NCBI RefSeq assembly: GCF_001428505.1
Contig: NZ_LMHU01000008.1
Coordinates: 186,001 to 250,000 of the forward strand
Length of the DNA: 64,000 bases
Direction: 5' to 3'
From: Terrabacter sp. Root181
Lineage (GTDB): Bacteria; Actinomycetota; Actinomycetes; Actinomycetales; Dermatophilaceae
Positions 18,312 through 27,610 of the stretch are shown here, one piece after another; the first letter of the stretch is position 1; each line of letters opens with the position of its first letter. The position numbers and the translations under genes were made by a program. The notes under the pieces are model-generated. The model was not told the origin of the DNA. It worked only from the letters and a program-made list of their open reading frames with translations, and made no database searches.

Positions 18312-18719
18312 TCATCGACCGTCGAGCAGGTCGCTGAAGGTGTCCTCGTTGCGCTCGGACCGCCGCACGTAGAACCAACCGAGGCCGATGATCTCGGCGA
18401 ACGCGACGACCGTGAGCAGCATCCACGGCAGGGGCGCCCCGAGCACGTGGACGTCCGAGATGCCCGGCACGGCCGTGAAGAGCAGCGGCAGGAGCCCCAG
18501 CGTCGATGCGAGCACGAGGAGCACGCCGAGCGCCAGTCGCAGCTGGCTGCGCATGAGCGAGGTGATGTAGACCTCGCCGAGCCGGGTCTGCTCGTCGATC
18601 TCGGAGGCGATCGAGACGTTCCGGGTCCGCGCGGCGGAGGTCCGGGGGCTCGTGACCCGCACCCGGGAGCGAGCCGGCTCGGGGCTCGCCGGTGGAGTCG
18701 GGGGCGTGGGCGGCGTCAT
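18312..18719 (-). CDS. Small two-helix membrane protein, partner of second symporter
   Basis: A 135-residue protein with a Pro/Thr-rich N-terminus, a charged segment (NVSIASEIDEQTRLGEVYITSL) and two membrane helices (LALGVLLVLASTLGLLPLLF and WMLLTVVAFAEIIGLGWFYV), ending RRSERNEDTFSDLL. It sits where DUF485 or DUF4212 small subunits sit beside SSS carriers, but the sequence is not clearly either family. The ATG at 18719 overlaps the response-regulator stop by four bases (ATGA). Upstream frame extension to 18848 is antisense to the regulator and was rejected. Confidence 0.75.
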   Translation of the reverse strand: MTPPTPPTPPASPEPARSRVRVTSPRTSAARTRNVSIASEIDEQTRLGEVYITSLMRSQLRLALGVLLVLASTLGLLPLLFTAVPGISDVHVLGAPLPWMLLTVVAFAEIIGLGWFYVRRSERNEDTFSDLLDGR

Positions 18720-19489
18720 GACCCGGCGCGTCCGAGGGGCTGGGCACGTCGGACGAGCAGGTCGCGCAGCGCCCGGGTGTGGCGGCGGCTCACGACGAGC
18801 TCGTGCCCTCCGACGACGACCGTCGTCCGGCCACCCTCGGTGCGCCACTCGGTGATGTGGCCGAGCGCGACGAGCGAGGACCGGTGGATCCGCACGAACC
18901 CCGCCTCACGCCACTGGTCGGCCAGGGTCGTCAGGGGGACGCGCACGAGGTGGCTCTCGCTCGCCGTGTGGAGCCGGGCGTAGTCGCCCTGGGCCTCGAC
19001 GTAGAGCACGTCGGAGCGCGGCACGAGCCGGCTCACCCCCGCGAGCTCGACGACGATGGTCTCGTCGGCCGAGGACGTGACCGGCTCGCGCCCGTGGATC
19101 TGTCGGACGACACGGCGCACGGCCTGGTCGAGCCGCTCGTCACGCACCGGCTTGAGGACGTAGTCGACGACGTTGAGCTCGAAGGCGTCGACGGCGTGCT
19201 GCTCGTGGGCGGTGACGAAGACGATGGGTGTCTGGGTCGAGAAGCGCGAGAGCACGCGTGCGAGGTCGAGCCCGCTGAGTCCCGGCATCTGCACGTCCAT
19301 GAAGATCGCGTCGACCTGCTCCTCGTGGAGCACGCGCAGCGCCGCCTCCCCCGAACCGGCCGGGACGACCTGCCGCACGCACTCGTGCCGTCCGAGCATC
19401 CAGGTGAGCTCGTCGAGGGCGGGCGCCTCGTCGTCGACGGCCAGGACACGCAGGAGCGGCGCGGACTCGGTGCCCGGTGTGCCGGTCAC
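18716..19489 (-). CDS. LytTR family response regulator
   Basis: A 257-residue regulator. Residues ~12-130 are a receiver domain with the acidic pair Asp19/Asp20, phospho-acceptor Asp65 in IFMDVQMPG and the conserved Lys in DYVLKPV. Residues ~150-250 are a LytTR DNA-binding domain (VLYVEAQGDYARLHT, FVRIHRSSLVAL, VVSRRHTRALRDLL). The GTG start overlaps the kinase stop by four bases. LytTR regulators such as BtsR, YpdB and PdtaR-like proteins control transporters for pyruvate and related acids; here the regulated transporters are probably those encoded downstream. Confidence 0.92.
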   Translation of the reverse strand: MTGTPGTESAPLLRVLAVDDEAPALDELTWMLGRHECVRQVVPAGSGEAALRVLHEEQVDAIFMDVQMPGLSGLDLARVLSRFSTQTPIVFVTAHEQHAVDAFELNVVDYVLKPVRDERLDQAVRRVVRQIHGREPVTSSADETIVVELAGVSRLVPRSDVLYVEAQGDYARLHTASESHLVRVPLTTLADQWREAGFVRIHRSSLVALGHITEWRTEGGRTTVVVGGHELVVSRRHTRALRDLLVRRAQPLGRAGS

Positions 19490-20610
19490 ACGTGCACCCC
19501 CGGCCGGAACTTCGGCAGCCGCACGACGACCTTCGTGCCGGCGCCCGGCGCAGTCTCGACGACGAGGCCGTAGTCGTCGCCGAAGGCGGTGCGCAGGCGC
19601 TCGTCGACGTTGGCCAGACCCACGGAGTCGCTGCCCGGGTCGCCGGCGAGCACCCGGCGCACCCGTTCGGGGTCCTCGCCGACACCGTTGTCCTCGATCG
19701 TCACGACGCACTCGTGGTCGGCGTCCTGGGCCAGGATGCTGATCTCCCCGCTGCCCTCTCGACCCTCGATGCCGTGCTGCACGGCGTTCTCGACGAGGGG
19801 CTGGAGGCACAGGAAAGGCACGACGACGGGCAGCACTTCGGGCGCGACACGGACCGTCACCGTGAGGCGGTCGCCGAAGCGGGCCTTCTCGATGACGAGG
19901 TAGGCCTCGATGGACCGCAGCTCCTCGGCGAGCGTCGTGAACTCGCCGTGCCGACGGAAGGAGTAGCGGGTGAACTCGGCGAGGTCGACGAGCAGCTCTC
20001 GGGCGCGCTCGGGGTCGGTGCGCGTGAACGACGCGATGGCTGTCAGCGAGTTGTAGATGAAGTGCGGGCTGATCTGCGCACGCAGGGCCCGCACCTCGGC
20101 CTCCATGAGGCGCGTGCGTGAGGCGTCCAGCTCGGCCAGCTCGAGCTGGCCGGAGACCCAGCGCGCCACCTCGTTCGTCGCGCGGACGAGTCCCGCTGAG
20201 GCGCGGCCGGTGAACACCTGGAGCGTCCCGACGACCTTCTCGTCGACGTCGAGCGGGGCGACGATGGCCTGGCGCACGATGCACGAGGGCTCGGCGCACG
20301 CGACGTCCGCGCCGTCGACGACGGTCGTGCGTCCGTGGCCGAGCGTGCCGGCCGAGATGACGGCGGGCTGGTGGGCATGGTGCGAGCGACCGCCCTCCCA
20401 CGCGAGCAGGCCGCTCGTGTCTGTCATCGCCACGGCCGGCGCCCCGAGGAGCGAGCGCAGGTGCCTGAGCGAGCGCTCGGCGGCCGCGGGTGTCAGGCCC
20501 ATCCGCAGCGGCGGCGACGCGAGCAGCGCCGTGTGCAGGGTGCGGTACGTCGCGCGGTCGGCCTCGGTGCCGAGGTGACCGCGACGCAGCAGCGCGCCCC
20601 ACGAGCTCAT
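19486..20610 (-). CDS. LytS-type sensor histidine kinase
   Basis: A 374-residue kinase without obvious membrane helices. Residues ~20-165 look like a GAF-type sensor, with Cys residues in ADVACAEPSCIV. Residues ~168-250 form the His_kinase domain with phospho-acceptor His183 in ISPHFIYNSL, and residues ~265-370 are an HATPase with PLVENAVQHG, DNGVGED and GLANVDERL. The ATG at 20610 has TACAGT 6 bases upstream, which is why the longer frame to 20709 is not used. A soluble sensor implies an intracellular signal, such as a carboxylate or a redox/metal cue bound by the cysteines; this is inference. Confidence 0.92.
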   Translation of the reverse strand: MSSWGALLRRGHLGTEADRATYRTLHTALLASPPLRMGLTPAAAERSLRHLRSLLGAPAVAMTDTSGLLAWEGGRSHHAHQPAVISAGTLGHGRTTVVDGADVACAEPSCIVRQAIVAPLDVDEKVVGTLQVFTGRASAGLVRATNEVARWVSGQLELAELDASRTRLMEAEVRALRAQISPHFIYNSLTAIASFTRTDPERARELLVDLAEFTRYSFRRHGEFTTLAEELRSIEAYLVIEKARFGDRLTVTVRVAPEVLPVVVPFLCLQPLVENAVQHGIEGREGSGEISILAQDADHECVVTIEDNGVGEDPERVRRVLAGDPGSDSVGLANVDERLRTAFGDDYGLVVETAPGAGTKVVVRLPKFRPGVHV

Positions 20611-20616
20611 GCCGAC

Positions 20617-20622
20617 ACTGTA
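20617..20622 (-). promoter_or_regulatory. -10 box of the LytS/LytTR-symporter operon
   Basis: TACAGT, 6 bases before the kinase ATG at 20610 on the minus strand. It would drive kinase, regulator and the second symporter with its partner; the DUF485-actP pair follows after 228 bases and may have its own promoter. Confidence 0.5.
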
Positions 20623-20700
20623 GGCGGTCACCCCTCGCGGGGGGCGCGGTCCTCGTGGACCTCGGGACCAACCCCAGCCCCCCGGCACAACACACCGTGC

Positions 20701-20743
20701 AGGTCGCAACTCACCGAGATCGGATTCCGTTGCGTTGTGACCT
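20701..20743. terminator. Inverted repeat downstream of obgE
   Basis: AGGTCGCAAC pairs with GTTGTGACCT (one mismatch) around a loop of about 23 bases. It lies between the tandem repeat and the kinase start and could end the obgE transcript. Confidence 0.4.
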
Positions 20744-20744
20744 A

Positions 20745-20800
20745 TTCGGTGTGTTGCCTTCGGTGTGTTGCCTTCGGTGTGTTGCCTTCGGTGTGTTGCC
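20745..20800. repeat. Four perfect tandem copies of a 14-bp unit
   Basis: The unit TTCGGTGTGTTGCC is repeated four times without error at 20745, 20759, 20773 and 20787. It lies 20 bases past the obgE stop, in the gap before the divergently oriented kinase operon promoter. A partial inverted copy (CAACACACCG) occurs at about 20689-20698. The array is a minisatellite and may vary in copy number between strains. Confidence 0.95.
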
Positions 20801-20820
20801 GCAGGAGGGGTACGGACGAC

Positions 20821-22353
20821 TCAGTCGTCGTCGTCCTCGTCGGCGGCGACGTGCCACAGCCCGGAACGGCGCTCGGCCTCGAGCTCGTCCTGCGTGGCCG
20901 CGCGAGCCGCGTAGCGGTCCTTCTGCGCCTCGCGCTTCTCGTCACGCGTCGGTCGCGAGGACTCCGCCAGGCGAAGGTCGGTCCCGCGCGAGCCGAGCAG
21001 CTCGGCGCCGGCCTGCAGGGTCGGCTCCCAGTCGAAGACGACCGCGTCCTCGGCGGTGCCGATGACGACCGTGTCGCCGGCGACGGCGCCGACCTTGTAG
21101 AGCTCCTCCTCGACACCGAGGCGACCGAGGCGGTCGGCGAGGTAGCCGACGGCCTCGTCGTTGGAGAAGTCGGTCTGGCGCACCCAGCGGTACGGGCGCT
21201 CGCCGGCCACGCGGAAGATCGGCCCGTCGGGGCCGTTCTCCTTGACGATCGTGAAGCCCTTGTCGTCGACCGACTTGGGGCGCAGCACGACGCGCTTCGG
21301 GACGGCGGCCTCGGCCTCGATCTCGGCGCGGGCCGCGTCGACGTGCCGGGCCATCGCGAAGCTGAGCTCGCGCAGGCCCTGGTGAGCCACGGCCGAGACG
21401 ATGAAGACCTCGATGCCGCGCGCCTCGAGGTCGGGCTTGACCATCTCGGCGAGCTCGCGCGCCTCAGGCACGTCGGCCTTGTTGAGCACGACGATGCGGG
21501 TGCGCTCGGAGAGCGGCTTGCCCCCGAGGTCGGCGTCGGGCACGTAGAGGGACAGCTCGTTCTCGATGACGTCGAGGTCGCTCATCGGGTCACGGCCCGG
21601 CTCGAGGGTCGCGCAGTCGATGACGTGGACGAGCACCGAGCATCGCTCGACGTGACGCAGGAACTCGAGGCCGAGGCCCTTGCCCTCGTGGGCGCCCGGG
21701 ATGAGCCCGGGCACGTCGGCGACCGTGAAGCGGGCCGAGCCCGCGGTGACGACGCCGAGGTTGGGCACGAGGGTCGTGAAGGGGTAGTCGGCGATCTTCG
21801 GCCTGGCCGCCGACAGCACCGAGACGAGCGAGGACTTGCCGGCGCTCGGGAAGCCGATGAGCGCGACGTCGGCGAGCGTCTTGAGCTCGAGCACGACGTC
21901 GACCTCCTCGCCGGGCTCGCCGAGGAGCGCGAAGCCGGGGGCCTTGCGCCGGGCCGACGACAGCGCCTTGTTGCCGAGGCCGCCGCGGCCTCCGCGCGCG
22001 ATGACGTGCTCGGTGCCCATGCCGACGAGGTCCATGACGATCCGGCCGTCGGCGTCCTTGACGACCGTGCCCTCGGGCACCGCCAAGACGAGGTCGTCGC
22101 CGTCGGCGCCGTTCTTCTCGTCGCCGGCACCGGGCAGCCCGTTGACCGCCTTGCGGTGCGGGTGGCGGTGGTAGTCGAGCAGCGTCGTCGCCTGGGGGTC
22201 GACCCGCAGGATGACGGAGCCGCCGTGGCCGCCGTTGCCGCCGTCAGGCCCGCCGAGCGGCTTGAACTTCTCGCGCTTGACGGAGGCGACGCCGTGCCCG
22301 CCGGCGCCGGCGCTGAGGTGCAGCACGACGCGGTCGACGAAGGTCACTGCCAT
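20821..22353 (-). CDS. obgE: GTPase ObgE
   Basis: A 510-residue essential GTPase of 50S ribosome assembly. Residues 1-~155 are the Gly-rich Obg fold ([31 protein letters not shown]). The G domain has the P-loop GFPSAGKSS near residue 167, switch [15 protein letters not shown]3 DVPG, and NKAD. An OCT domain follows (residues ~350-430), and a charged Asp-rich tail ends the protein. The ATG at 22353 replaces a slightly longer frame. It is the last gene after rplU and rpmA, the conserved order. Confidence 0.98.
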   Translation of the reverse strand: MAVTFVDRVVLHLSAGAGGHGVASVKREKFKPLGGPDGGNGGHGGSVILRVDPQATTLLDYHRHPHRKAVNGLPGAGDEKNGADGDDLVLAVPEGTVVKDADGRIVMDLVGMGTEHVIARGGRGGLGNKALSSARRKAPGFALLGEPGEEVDVVLELKTLADVALIGFPSAGKSSLVSVLSAARPKIADYPFTTLVPNLGVVTAGSARFTVADVPGLIPGAHEGKGLGLEFLRHVERCSVLVHVIDCATLEPGRDPMSDLDVIENELSLYVPDADLGGKPLSERTRIVVLNKADVPEARELAEMVKPDLEARGIEVFIVSAVAHQGLRELSFAMARHVDAARAEIEAEAAVPKRVVLRPKSVDDKGFTIVKENGPDGPIFRVAGERPYRWVRQTDFSNDEAVGYLADRLGRLGVEEELYKVGAVAGDTVVIGTAEDAVVFDWEPTLQAGAELLGSRGTDLRLAESSRPTRDEKREAQKDRYAARAATQDELEAERRSGLWHVAADEDDDD

Positions 22354-22412
22354 GGGGGTCACTCTTCCAGATCAGGGTGGGCGGACGGCATACACAGGTG
22401 GCTGGAGCTGGG

Positions 22413-22450
22413 GAGGTGGCACTCGCGAGCGTGCGAGCGACTGCCACCTC
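22413..22450. terminator. Hairpin between rpmA and obgE
   Basis: GAGGTGGCA pairs with TGCCACCTC, enclosing a second CTCGC/GCGAG stem. It may weaken read-through from rpmA into obgE. Confidence 0.5.
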
Positions 22451-22480
22451 ATTCCGGAATGCCGGGTGCCCGGGAAAGGC

Positions 22481-22511
22481 GGAAGGGCGGGCCACGCGGG
22501 CCCGCCCTTCC
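22481..22511. terminator. Strong hairpin after rpmA
   Basis: A perfect 12-bp stem (GGAAGGGCGGGC / GCCCGCCCTTCC) with a 7-base loop, 30 bases past the rpmA stop. It probably ends most rplU-rpmA transcripts, leaving obgE at a lower level. Confidence 0.75.
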
Positions 22512-22540
22512 GGTACAAACTCAGTGGTGATCAGCTGTGA

Positions 22541-22810
22541 TCACTCGGCAGCTGCGGTCTCGACCTGCTCGATGTTGACCGTCTTGCGGCCGCGCTTGGA
22601 GCCGAACTTCACGGCTCCGGCGACGAGGGCGAACAGCGTGTCGTCGCCACCGCGACCGACACCCTCGCCCGGGTGGAAGTGCGTGCCGCGCTGACGGACG
22701 AGGATCTCGCCCGCGTTGACCTTCTGGCCACCGAAACGCTTGACGCCGAGGAACTGTGCGTTCGAGTCGCGACCGTTGCGGGTCGAGGACGCACCCTTCT
22801 TGTGTGCCAT
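22541..22810 (-). CDS. rpmA: 50S ribosomal protein L27
   Basis: An 89-residue L27 starting [15 protein letters not shown], with the conserved [19 protein letters not shown] and [17 protein letters not shown]. The N-terminus lacks the cleavable extension found in Firmicutes. The C-terminus carries a short acidic addition (EQVETAAAE). It follows rplU by 39 bases and both feed the hairpin at 22481-22511. Confidence 0.99.
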   Translation of the reverse strand: MAHKKGASSTRNGRDSNAQFLGVKRFGGQKVNAGEILVRQRGTHFHPGEGVGRGGDDTLFALVAGAVKFGSKRGRKTVNIEQVETAAAE

Positions 22811-22849
22811 GTCAGTCCTTCTCTCGTGAGTCTCTGGGTTCCGGGTGGA

Positions 22850-23158
22850 TCACGCGTTGATGGCGGTGATCTTGACCTGGGTCAGCGGCTGACGGTGGCC
22901 CTGACGCTTGCGGTAGCCGGTCTTGTTCTTGTACTTCATGATGACGATCTTGGGGCCCTTGGCGGCCTTGACGACCTCGGCCTTCACCGACACCTTGGAC
23001 AGCTTGTCGGCGTCGGACGTGACCGTGGTCCCGTCCACGAGGAGCAGCGGCGTGAGCTCGATGGCATCGCCGGGCTGACCCGTCACCTTGTCGACGAGCA
23101 GGACATCGCCCACCGACACCTTCTCCTGGCGACCGCCAGCGCGAACAATCGCGTACAC
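22850..23158 (-). CDS. rplU: 50S ribosomal protein L21
   Basis: A 102-residue L21 with [22 protein letters not shown], the central [10 protein letters not shown] and the RNA-binding end [13 protein letters not shown]-like segment (here [22 protein letters not shown]). I chose the GTG at 23158 because it gives the usual family length; a GTG four codons upstream (23170) lies just after a GAGAGA sequence and is an alternative. It is the first ribosomal gene after rne in the same direction. Confidence 0.97.
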   Translation of the reverse strand: MYAIVRAGGRQEKVSVGDVLLVDKVTGQPGDAIELTPLLLVDGTTVTSDADKLSKVSVKAEVVKAAKGPKIVIMKYKNKTGYRKRQGHRQPLTQVKITAINA

Positions 23159-23283
23159 AGTGAAACTCACTCTCTCATCAAGGGTTGGTATCGCCGCTTT
23201 CGGCACCGGCCCGTCAACACGGGCCCGGTGGGCGCACCAAGGACAAAGATTACCGGCTGGGAGGGCCCAGATCCAAACCGAGG

Positions 23284-26200
23284 TCAGGCCTCGCCGGTGG
23301 TGCCCGACCGGGGCGGGCCCGCCGGAGCGACGACGCGGCCGCGACGACGCCGGCCACGGGCGGCGGGCTGCACCTCGACGGCCGCCTCGACCGGGGCGGG
23401 GCCGCTGGTCTCGGCGCTGACCTCGGGCGGGGTGGGTGCCGCCTCGGCGGTTCCTGCGTCACCAGCGCCTCGGCCGCTGCCGGTCTCGTCGGTGACGTCG
23501 GACTCCAGCTCGACGTGGGCGCCGCCCTGGGTCGCCTGCTCGTCGCCGGGACCGACGTCGTGGGCGTCGTCACCCGACCACGGGCCCTCGTCCTCGGGGA
23601 AGCCGTGAGCGGCGCTGACCTCCGCGACCGCCTCGGCCGCCGCCTCGCCCACGGGCTGACCGGACGCGCTCTTGAGCGCGGCCGCGTGGGCCGCTGCCGC
23701 GATCTGCGCGGCGGTGGGGCCGTTGCCCTTGGACTCGGCGGGCGACGCCTGCTGGGCCTGCTGGGCCTGCTGACCGGACTGCTGCCCACCGTTGCCGTTG
23801 CCCTGTGTGCCGCCCTGGCTCGTGCCCTGGCCGCGGCCGCGACGGCGGCTGTTGCTGCTGCCGCTGCCGCCGCTCTCGCCCTGGCTCTGCTCGTGCTGGT
23901 GGGCACCCTTGTCGACGGGGTCGGTGTGGATGATGAAGCCGCGGCCGTTGCAGTGGTCGCACGTCTCGGAGAAGACCTCGATGAGGCCCGACCCGACGCG
24001 CTTGCGGGTCATCTGGACCAGGCCGAGCGAGGTGACCTCGGCCACCTGGTGCTTGGTGCGGTCACGACCGAGGCACTCGAGCAGGCGCCGCACGACGAGG
24101 TCGCGGTTGCTCTCGAGGACCATGTCGATGAAGTCGATGACGATGATGCCGCCGATGTCGCGCAGCCGGAGCTGGCGCACGATCTCCTCGGCCGCCTCGA
24201 TGTTGTTCTTGGTGACGGTCTCCTCGAGGTTGCCACCGGAGCCGACGAACTTGCCGGTGTTGACGTCGACGACGGTCATCGCCTCGGTGCGGTCGATGAC
24301 GAGGGAGCCACCGCTCGGCAGCCAGACCTTGCGGTCCATGGCCTTCGAGAGCTGCTCGTCGACGCGGTGGTGGGTGAAGAGGTCCTCTTCGGCCGTCCAC
24401 TTCGTGACGCGGTCGGCGAGGTCGGGCGCGACCGAGGAGATGTAGGGGTGGATCTCGTTCCACGCCTGGTCGCCGGCGACGACGAGCTGCTTGAAGTCCT
24501 CGTTGAAGACGTCGCGGATGACGCGGACCGTGAGGTCCGGCTCGCCGTGCAGGAGCATCGGCGCCTGGCCGCCGGTCGCGGAGCCGACCGCGCCGTTCTT
24601 CTTCTTGCCCTTGCTCTTGCCCGCGCGGGGGATGGACGCCGCCTCGGCCTTGGCCTGGATGTCCTCCCACGTGCGCGTCAGGCGCTCGACGTCGGCGCGC
24701 AGCTCCTCCTCGCTCGCGCCCTCGGCCGCGGTGCGGACGATGACGCCGGCGGAGTCCGGCACGACGTCGCGCAGGATCTTCTTGAGGCGGGCGCGCTCGG
24801 TGTCGGGCAGCTTGCGGCTGATCCCGGTCATCGAGCTGTTGGGGACGTAGACGAGGTAGCGGCCCGGCAGCGAGATCTGCGAGGTGAGACGCGCGCCCTT
24901 GTGGCCGATGGGGTCCTTGGTGACCTGGACGAGCACCGTCTGGCCGGAGCCGAGGGCGTTCTCGATGCGCTTGGGCTGGTTGGCCTCGAGGCCGGCGGCG
25001 TCCCAGTTGACCTCGCCGGCGTAGAGCACGGCGTTGCGCCCCTTGCCGATGTCGACGAAGGCGGCCTCCATCGAGGGCAGGACGTTCTGGACGCGGCCGA
25101 GGTAGATGTTGCCGGCCATGGACACGTTCGTGGCCTGGTCGATGTAGTGCTCGACGAGGACGCCGTCCTCGAGCACGCCCATCTGGGTGCGCCCCTCCTT
25201 GTTGCGCACGACCATGACGCGGTCGACGGCCTCACGGCGGGCGAGGAACTCGGCCTCCGTGATGATCGTGCGGCGTCGCCCGGCCTCGCGGCCCTCGCGA
25301 CGGCGCTGCTTCTTCGCCTCGAGGCGGGTCGAGCCCTTGACGGCCACCGGCTCGTCGCTCTGGGTGCGTGGCTGGCGCACCCGGGTCGAGACGTTGGGGG
25401 TGTCGTCACCGGAGTCCGGGGCGGAGCCCGCACGACGGCGACGACGGCGACGACGGCTCGAGCCGCCCTCGTCGTCGGAGTCGCCCTCGGAGTCGACCTC
25501 GGTGTCGTCGCCGGCGTCGTCCGCACCCTCGGCGGACCCACCGCGGGCGTCACCCGAGCCACGCGACTCGCGGGAGTCGTCGGCGTCGGCCGGCTGGTCC
25601 TGCGTGTCGTCGTCGTCGGTGGCCCGGCCACGACGGCCCTTGCCTCCGCGGCGGCGGCGCGACCGACGGGGGCTGCTCTCCTCGTCGGGCTGCTCGTCCG
25701 ACTGCTCGTCCACGTCGGTCTGGTCCTCGGCAGCCACGCGGGCCTCGTCGTCCTCGACGTCGGGGGTCGGCTCCTCGGCCTCGGGCGGCGGGGTCCCGCG
25801 GCGACGGCGGGTCGGCACGGCCTGGCTGGCGTCGGGCGCCTGGAAGAGCACGCTGAAGCTGGGGACGACGACGCCCGGGCGAGCGTCGTCGGCGTCACCG
25901 TCGCCGGCCGCCGGGGCCTCGCCGGTGTCCTCGGTCTCGTCGAGGGCCTCGACGTCGATGAGGGCGGAGAGGTCGATCACCGAGGCGTCGGCCGGTGCGG
26001 CGGCCTCGGACGCTGCCGGTGCAGCGGTGTCGGTGTCCGTGTCAGTGAGCGCACCGGCGACGAGCTCCTCCACGGCGGCACTGGCCCGGTCGGCCTTGGC
26101 GCGCGACCCGCGCTTCGTGGCCCGGGCGGCCCTCGGAGCCTTCCGGGCCTGAGGCGCCTCGGGGGCCTCGGCGGGCGCGGCCGCGGTCTCGGGGGCCTCG

Positions 26201-26574
26201 GTCACGGTCTCGGTGGACTCGGCGGGCTGCGCCTTCTTGCGCGTGGCGCGCTTGCGGGCCGGGCGCTTGGCCTCGGTGGCCGGGGCGGGGTCCGTGGCGT
26301 CGCCGGTCGTGGTCTCGCCTGTGGCGAGGGCCTCGGGTGCCGCGACGTCGGACGTGCTCGCCGGCGCCTCGGTCGGGACCTCGGTCGGGATCTCGGCCGA
26401 CGGCACGATCGTCGTGGCCTTCTTCGTCGTGCGGCGCGAGGCGCGGCGACGCGGTGCCGGAGCCTCAGCAGCCGGGGTGGCGTCGGCCTGCGAGGTCTCG
26501 TTGCCCTGCTGGCCGCCCTGCTCGGAGGGGAACAGCGTGGCGTCGTCGCCGGTGGTGGTGTCGTTGGGTGCCAT
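23284..26574 (-). CDS. rne: Ribonuclease E/G family protein
   Basis: A 1096-residue endoribonuclease of mRNA decay and rRNA processing. The N-terminal ~430 residues are disordered, alternating acidic Ala/Pro/Glu runs with Arg/Lys blocks (for example RRRRRRRRR-like stretches), as in actinobacterial RNase E. The catalytic core follows: S1 domain ([21 protein letters not shown]), GRYLVYVPN, the metal Asp in VVDVNTGKF and IIVIDFIDM, and the Zn-link CDHCNGRG. A second disordered region of ~180 residues ends the protein, Gln/Gly-rich then acidic. The ATG at 26574 starts APNDTTTG. It precedes rplU, the conserved order. Confidence 0.97.
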   Translation of the reverse strand: MAPNDTTTGDDATLFPSEQGGQQGNETSQADATPAAEAPAPRRRASRRTTKKATTIVPSAEIPTEVPTEAPASTSDVAAPEALATGETTTGDATDPAPATEAKRPARKRATRKKAQPAESTETVTEAPETAAAPAEAPEAPQARKAPRAARATKRGSRAKADRASAAVEELVAGALTDTDTDTAAPAASEAAAPADASVIDLSALIDVEALDETEDTGEAPAAGDGDADDARPGVVVPSFSVLFQAPDASQAVPTRRRRGTPPPEAEEPTPDVEDDEARVAAEDQTDVDEQSDEQPDEESSPRRSRRRRGGKGRRGRATDDDDTQDQPADADDSRESRGSGDARGGSAEGADDAGDDTEVDSEGDSDDEGGSSRRRRRRRRAGSAPDSGDDTPNVSTRVRQPRTQSDEPVAVKGSTRLEAKKQRRREGREAGRRRTIITEAEFLARREAVDRVMVVRNKEGRTQMGVLEDGVLVEHYIDQATNVSMAGNIYLGRVQNVLPSMEAAFVDIGKGRNAVLYAGEVNWDAAGLEANQPKRIENALGSGQTVLVQVTKDPIGHKGARLTSQISLPGRYLVYVPNSSMTGISRKLPDTERARLKKILRDVVPDSAGVIVRTAAEGASEEELRADVERLTRTWEDIQAKAEAASIPRAGKSKGKKKNGAVGSATGGQAPMLLHGEPDLTVRVIRDVFNEDFKQLVVAGDQAWNEIHPYISSVAPDLADRVTKWTAEEDLFTHHRVDEQLSKAMDRKVWLPSGGSLVIDRTEAMTVVDVNTGKFVGSGGNLEETVTKNNIEAAEEIVRQLRLRDIGGIIVIDFIDMVLESNRDLVVRRLLECLGRDRTKHQVAEVTSLGLVQMTRKRVGSGLIEVFSETCDHCNGRGFIIHTDPVDKGAHQHEQSQGESGGSGSSNSRRRGRGQGTSQGGTQGNGNGGQQSGQQAQQAQQASPAESKGNGPTAAQIAAAAHAAALKSASGQPVGEAAAEAVAEVSAAHGFPEDEGPWSGDDAHDVGPGDEQATQGGAHVELESDVTDETGSGRGAGDAGTAEAAPTPPEVSAETSGPAPVEAAVEVQPAARGRRRRGRVVAPAGPPRSGTTGEA

Positions 26575-26783
26575 CAGGCAGCCTCCCGTCAGGTGCGGTG
26601 CGACCCACACGCGGCCGGGGCCGTCGACACCGCACGAGTGCGGTTGCAGTCGTCGCGCCGCGTCTGCGACGGGACGGAAGTCGTCTCGCTACATCTGAAA
26701 ACGGTTCGCGCTGGGCGCGGCCCCGTGATCGAATGCCGTCGGCGTCCTGGTCGGCAACCATTTCGTCGTCATGACCTGGCAGG

Positions 26784-27557
26784 TCATTCCAGCGGGTCGG
26801 TCACCCGCACGTTTGCGGTGTCGAGCGGTCCCTGCGCCAGTCGCGTCACCAGTGGGGGGCGCGGAGGCTGCAGGTCGGCGATCTCACGCAGCGCGGTCAG
26901 AATGTCGTCGGGGCGTACAGCAGGTGTGGTGTGCCGTACGACCATGCGCAGTATCGCACAGTCGGTCCCTACTACGTGAGTCGTGACCGTGTCGTCGAGC
27001 GCGTCGGCGGGGGTCAGCACGCGTGCGGCGACGATCGCGCCACGCACGTCGAAGGTGCGTGGACCCGCCTTCGTCAGGCGGGTCACCTCGGCCATGTCGC
27101 GCTCCAGGAGGGCGGTCACGGCCGCGTCGAGGCGCTCGACCGGCACCCCGGCGAACTCGAGCAGCCAGTCGCTCGCCTCGAGACGGTCGGCGAGCGCCCC
27201 GGGAGCGGCCTCGACGACCTGGAGGATGTCGATCCCCTCGGGCAGTGCCTCGTCGAGCGCGACCCGGACCGACTCGGGCTCGACCCGCTGCGTCACCGAG
27301 ATCTCGAAGTACTCCGCCTCGCTGCCCGTGCCCGTGGCCGCCGCGTTGGCGTAGCTGATCTTCGGGTGCGGGTGGAAGCCGGCCGAGAAGGCCATCGGCA
27401 CGTCGGCGCGGCGCAGGGCCCGCTCGAGAGCGCGCTGGAAGTCTCGGCTCGAGGTGAACCGCAGCCGCCCCCGCTTCGTGTAGCGGATCCGGAGCTTCTG
27501 GACCGCGGGGTCCGGTGCCGGACCCTCGGGGACGCGCTGACGTGCCTGACGAGCCAT
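26784..27557 (-). CDS. TIGR03936 family radical-SAM-associated protein (DUF2344)
   Basis: A 257-residue protein with the family's RIRYTKRGRLRFTSSRDFQRALERALRRA and AGFHPHPKISYA segments. Members are found fused or next to a B12-binding radical-SAM protein (TIGR03960) and are thought to work in tRNA or rRNA modification. In this window the radical-SAM partner is absent on both sides: an acyltransferase gene lies upstream and rne downstream, with a 209-base gap. The ATG at 27557 follows TAGCCT by 7 bases. Confidence 0.85.
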   Translation of the reverse strand: MARQARQRVPEGPAPDPAVQKLRIRYTKRGRLRFTSSRDFQRALERALRRADVPMAFSAGFHPHPKISYANAAATGTGSEAEYFEISVTQRVEPESVRVALDEALPEGIDILQVVEAAPGALADRLEASDWLLEFAGVPVERLDAAVTALLERDMAEVTRLTKAGPRTFDVRGAIVAARVLTPADALDDTVTTHVVGTDCAILRMVVRHTTPAVRPDDILTALREIADLQPPRPPLVTRLAQGPLDTANVRVTDPLE

Positions 27558-27564
27558 GCCCGGA

Positions 27565-27570
27565 AGGCTA
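27565..27570 (-). promoter_or_regulatory. -10 box of the DUF2344 gene
   Basis: TAGCCT, 7 bases before the ATG at 27557 on the minus strand, in the short gap after the acyltransferase gene. It shows this gene has its own promoter. Confidence 0.5.
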
Positions 27571-27610
27571 CCGGCGGCGGGGCGCTCCCCCGAACCGTCC
27601 GGTCCGGTGC

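Noticed and set aside
23185-26979. A 1264-residue open frame on the plus strand opposite rne
   Set aside because: It is the shadow of RNase E, which has full catalytic motifs; the plus frame is low-complexity Leu/Gly/Val.
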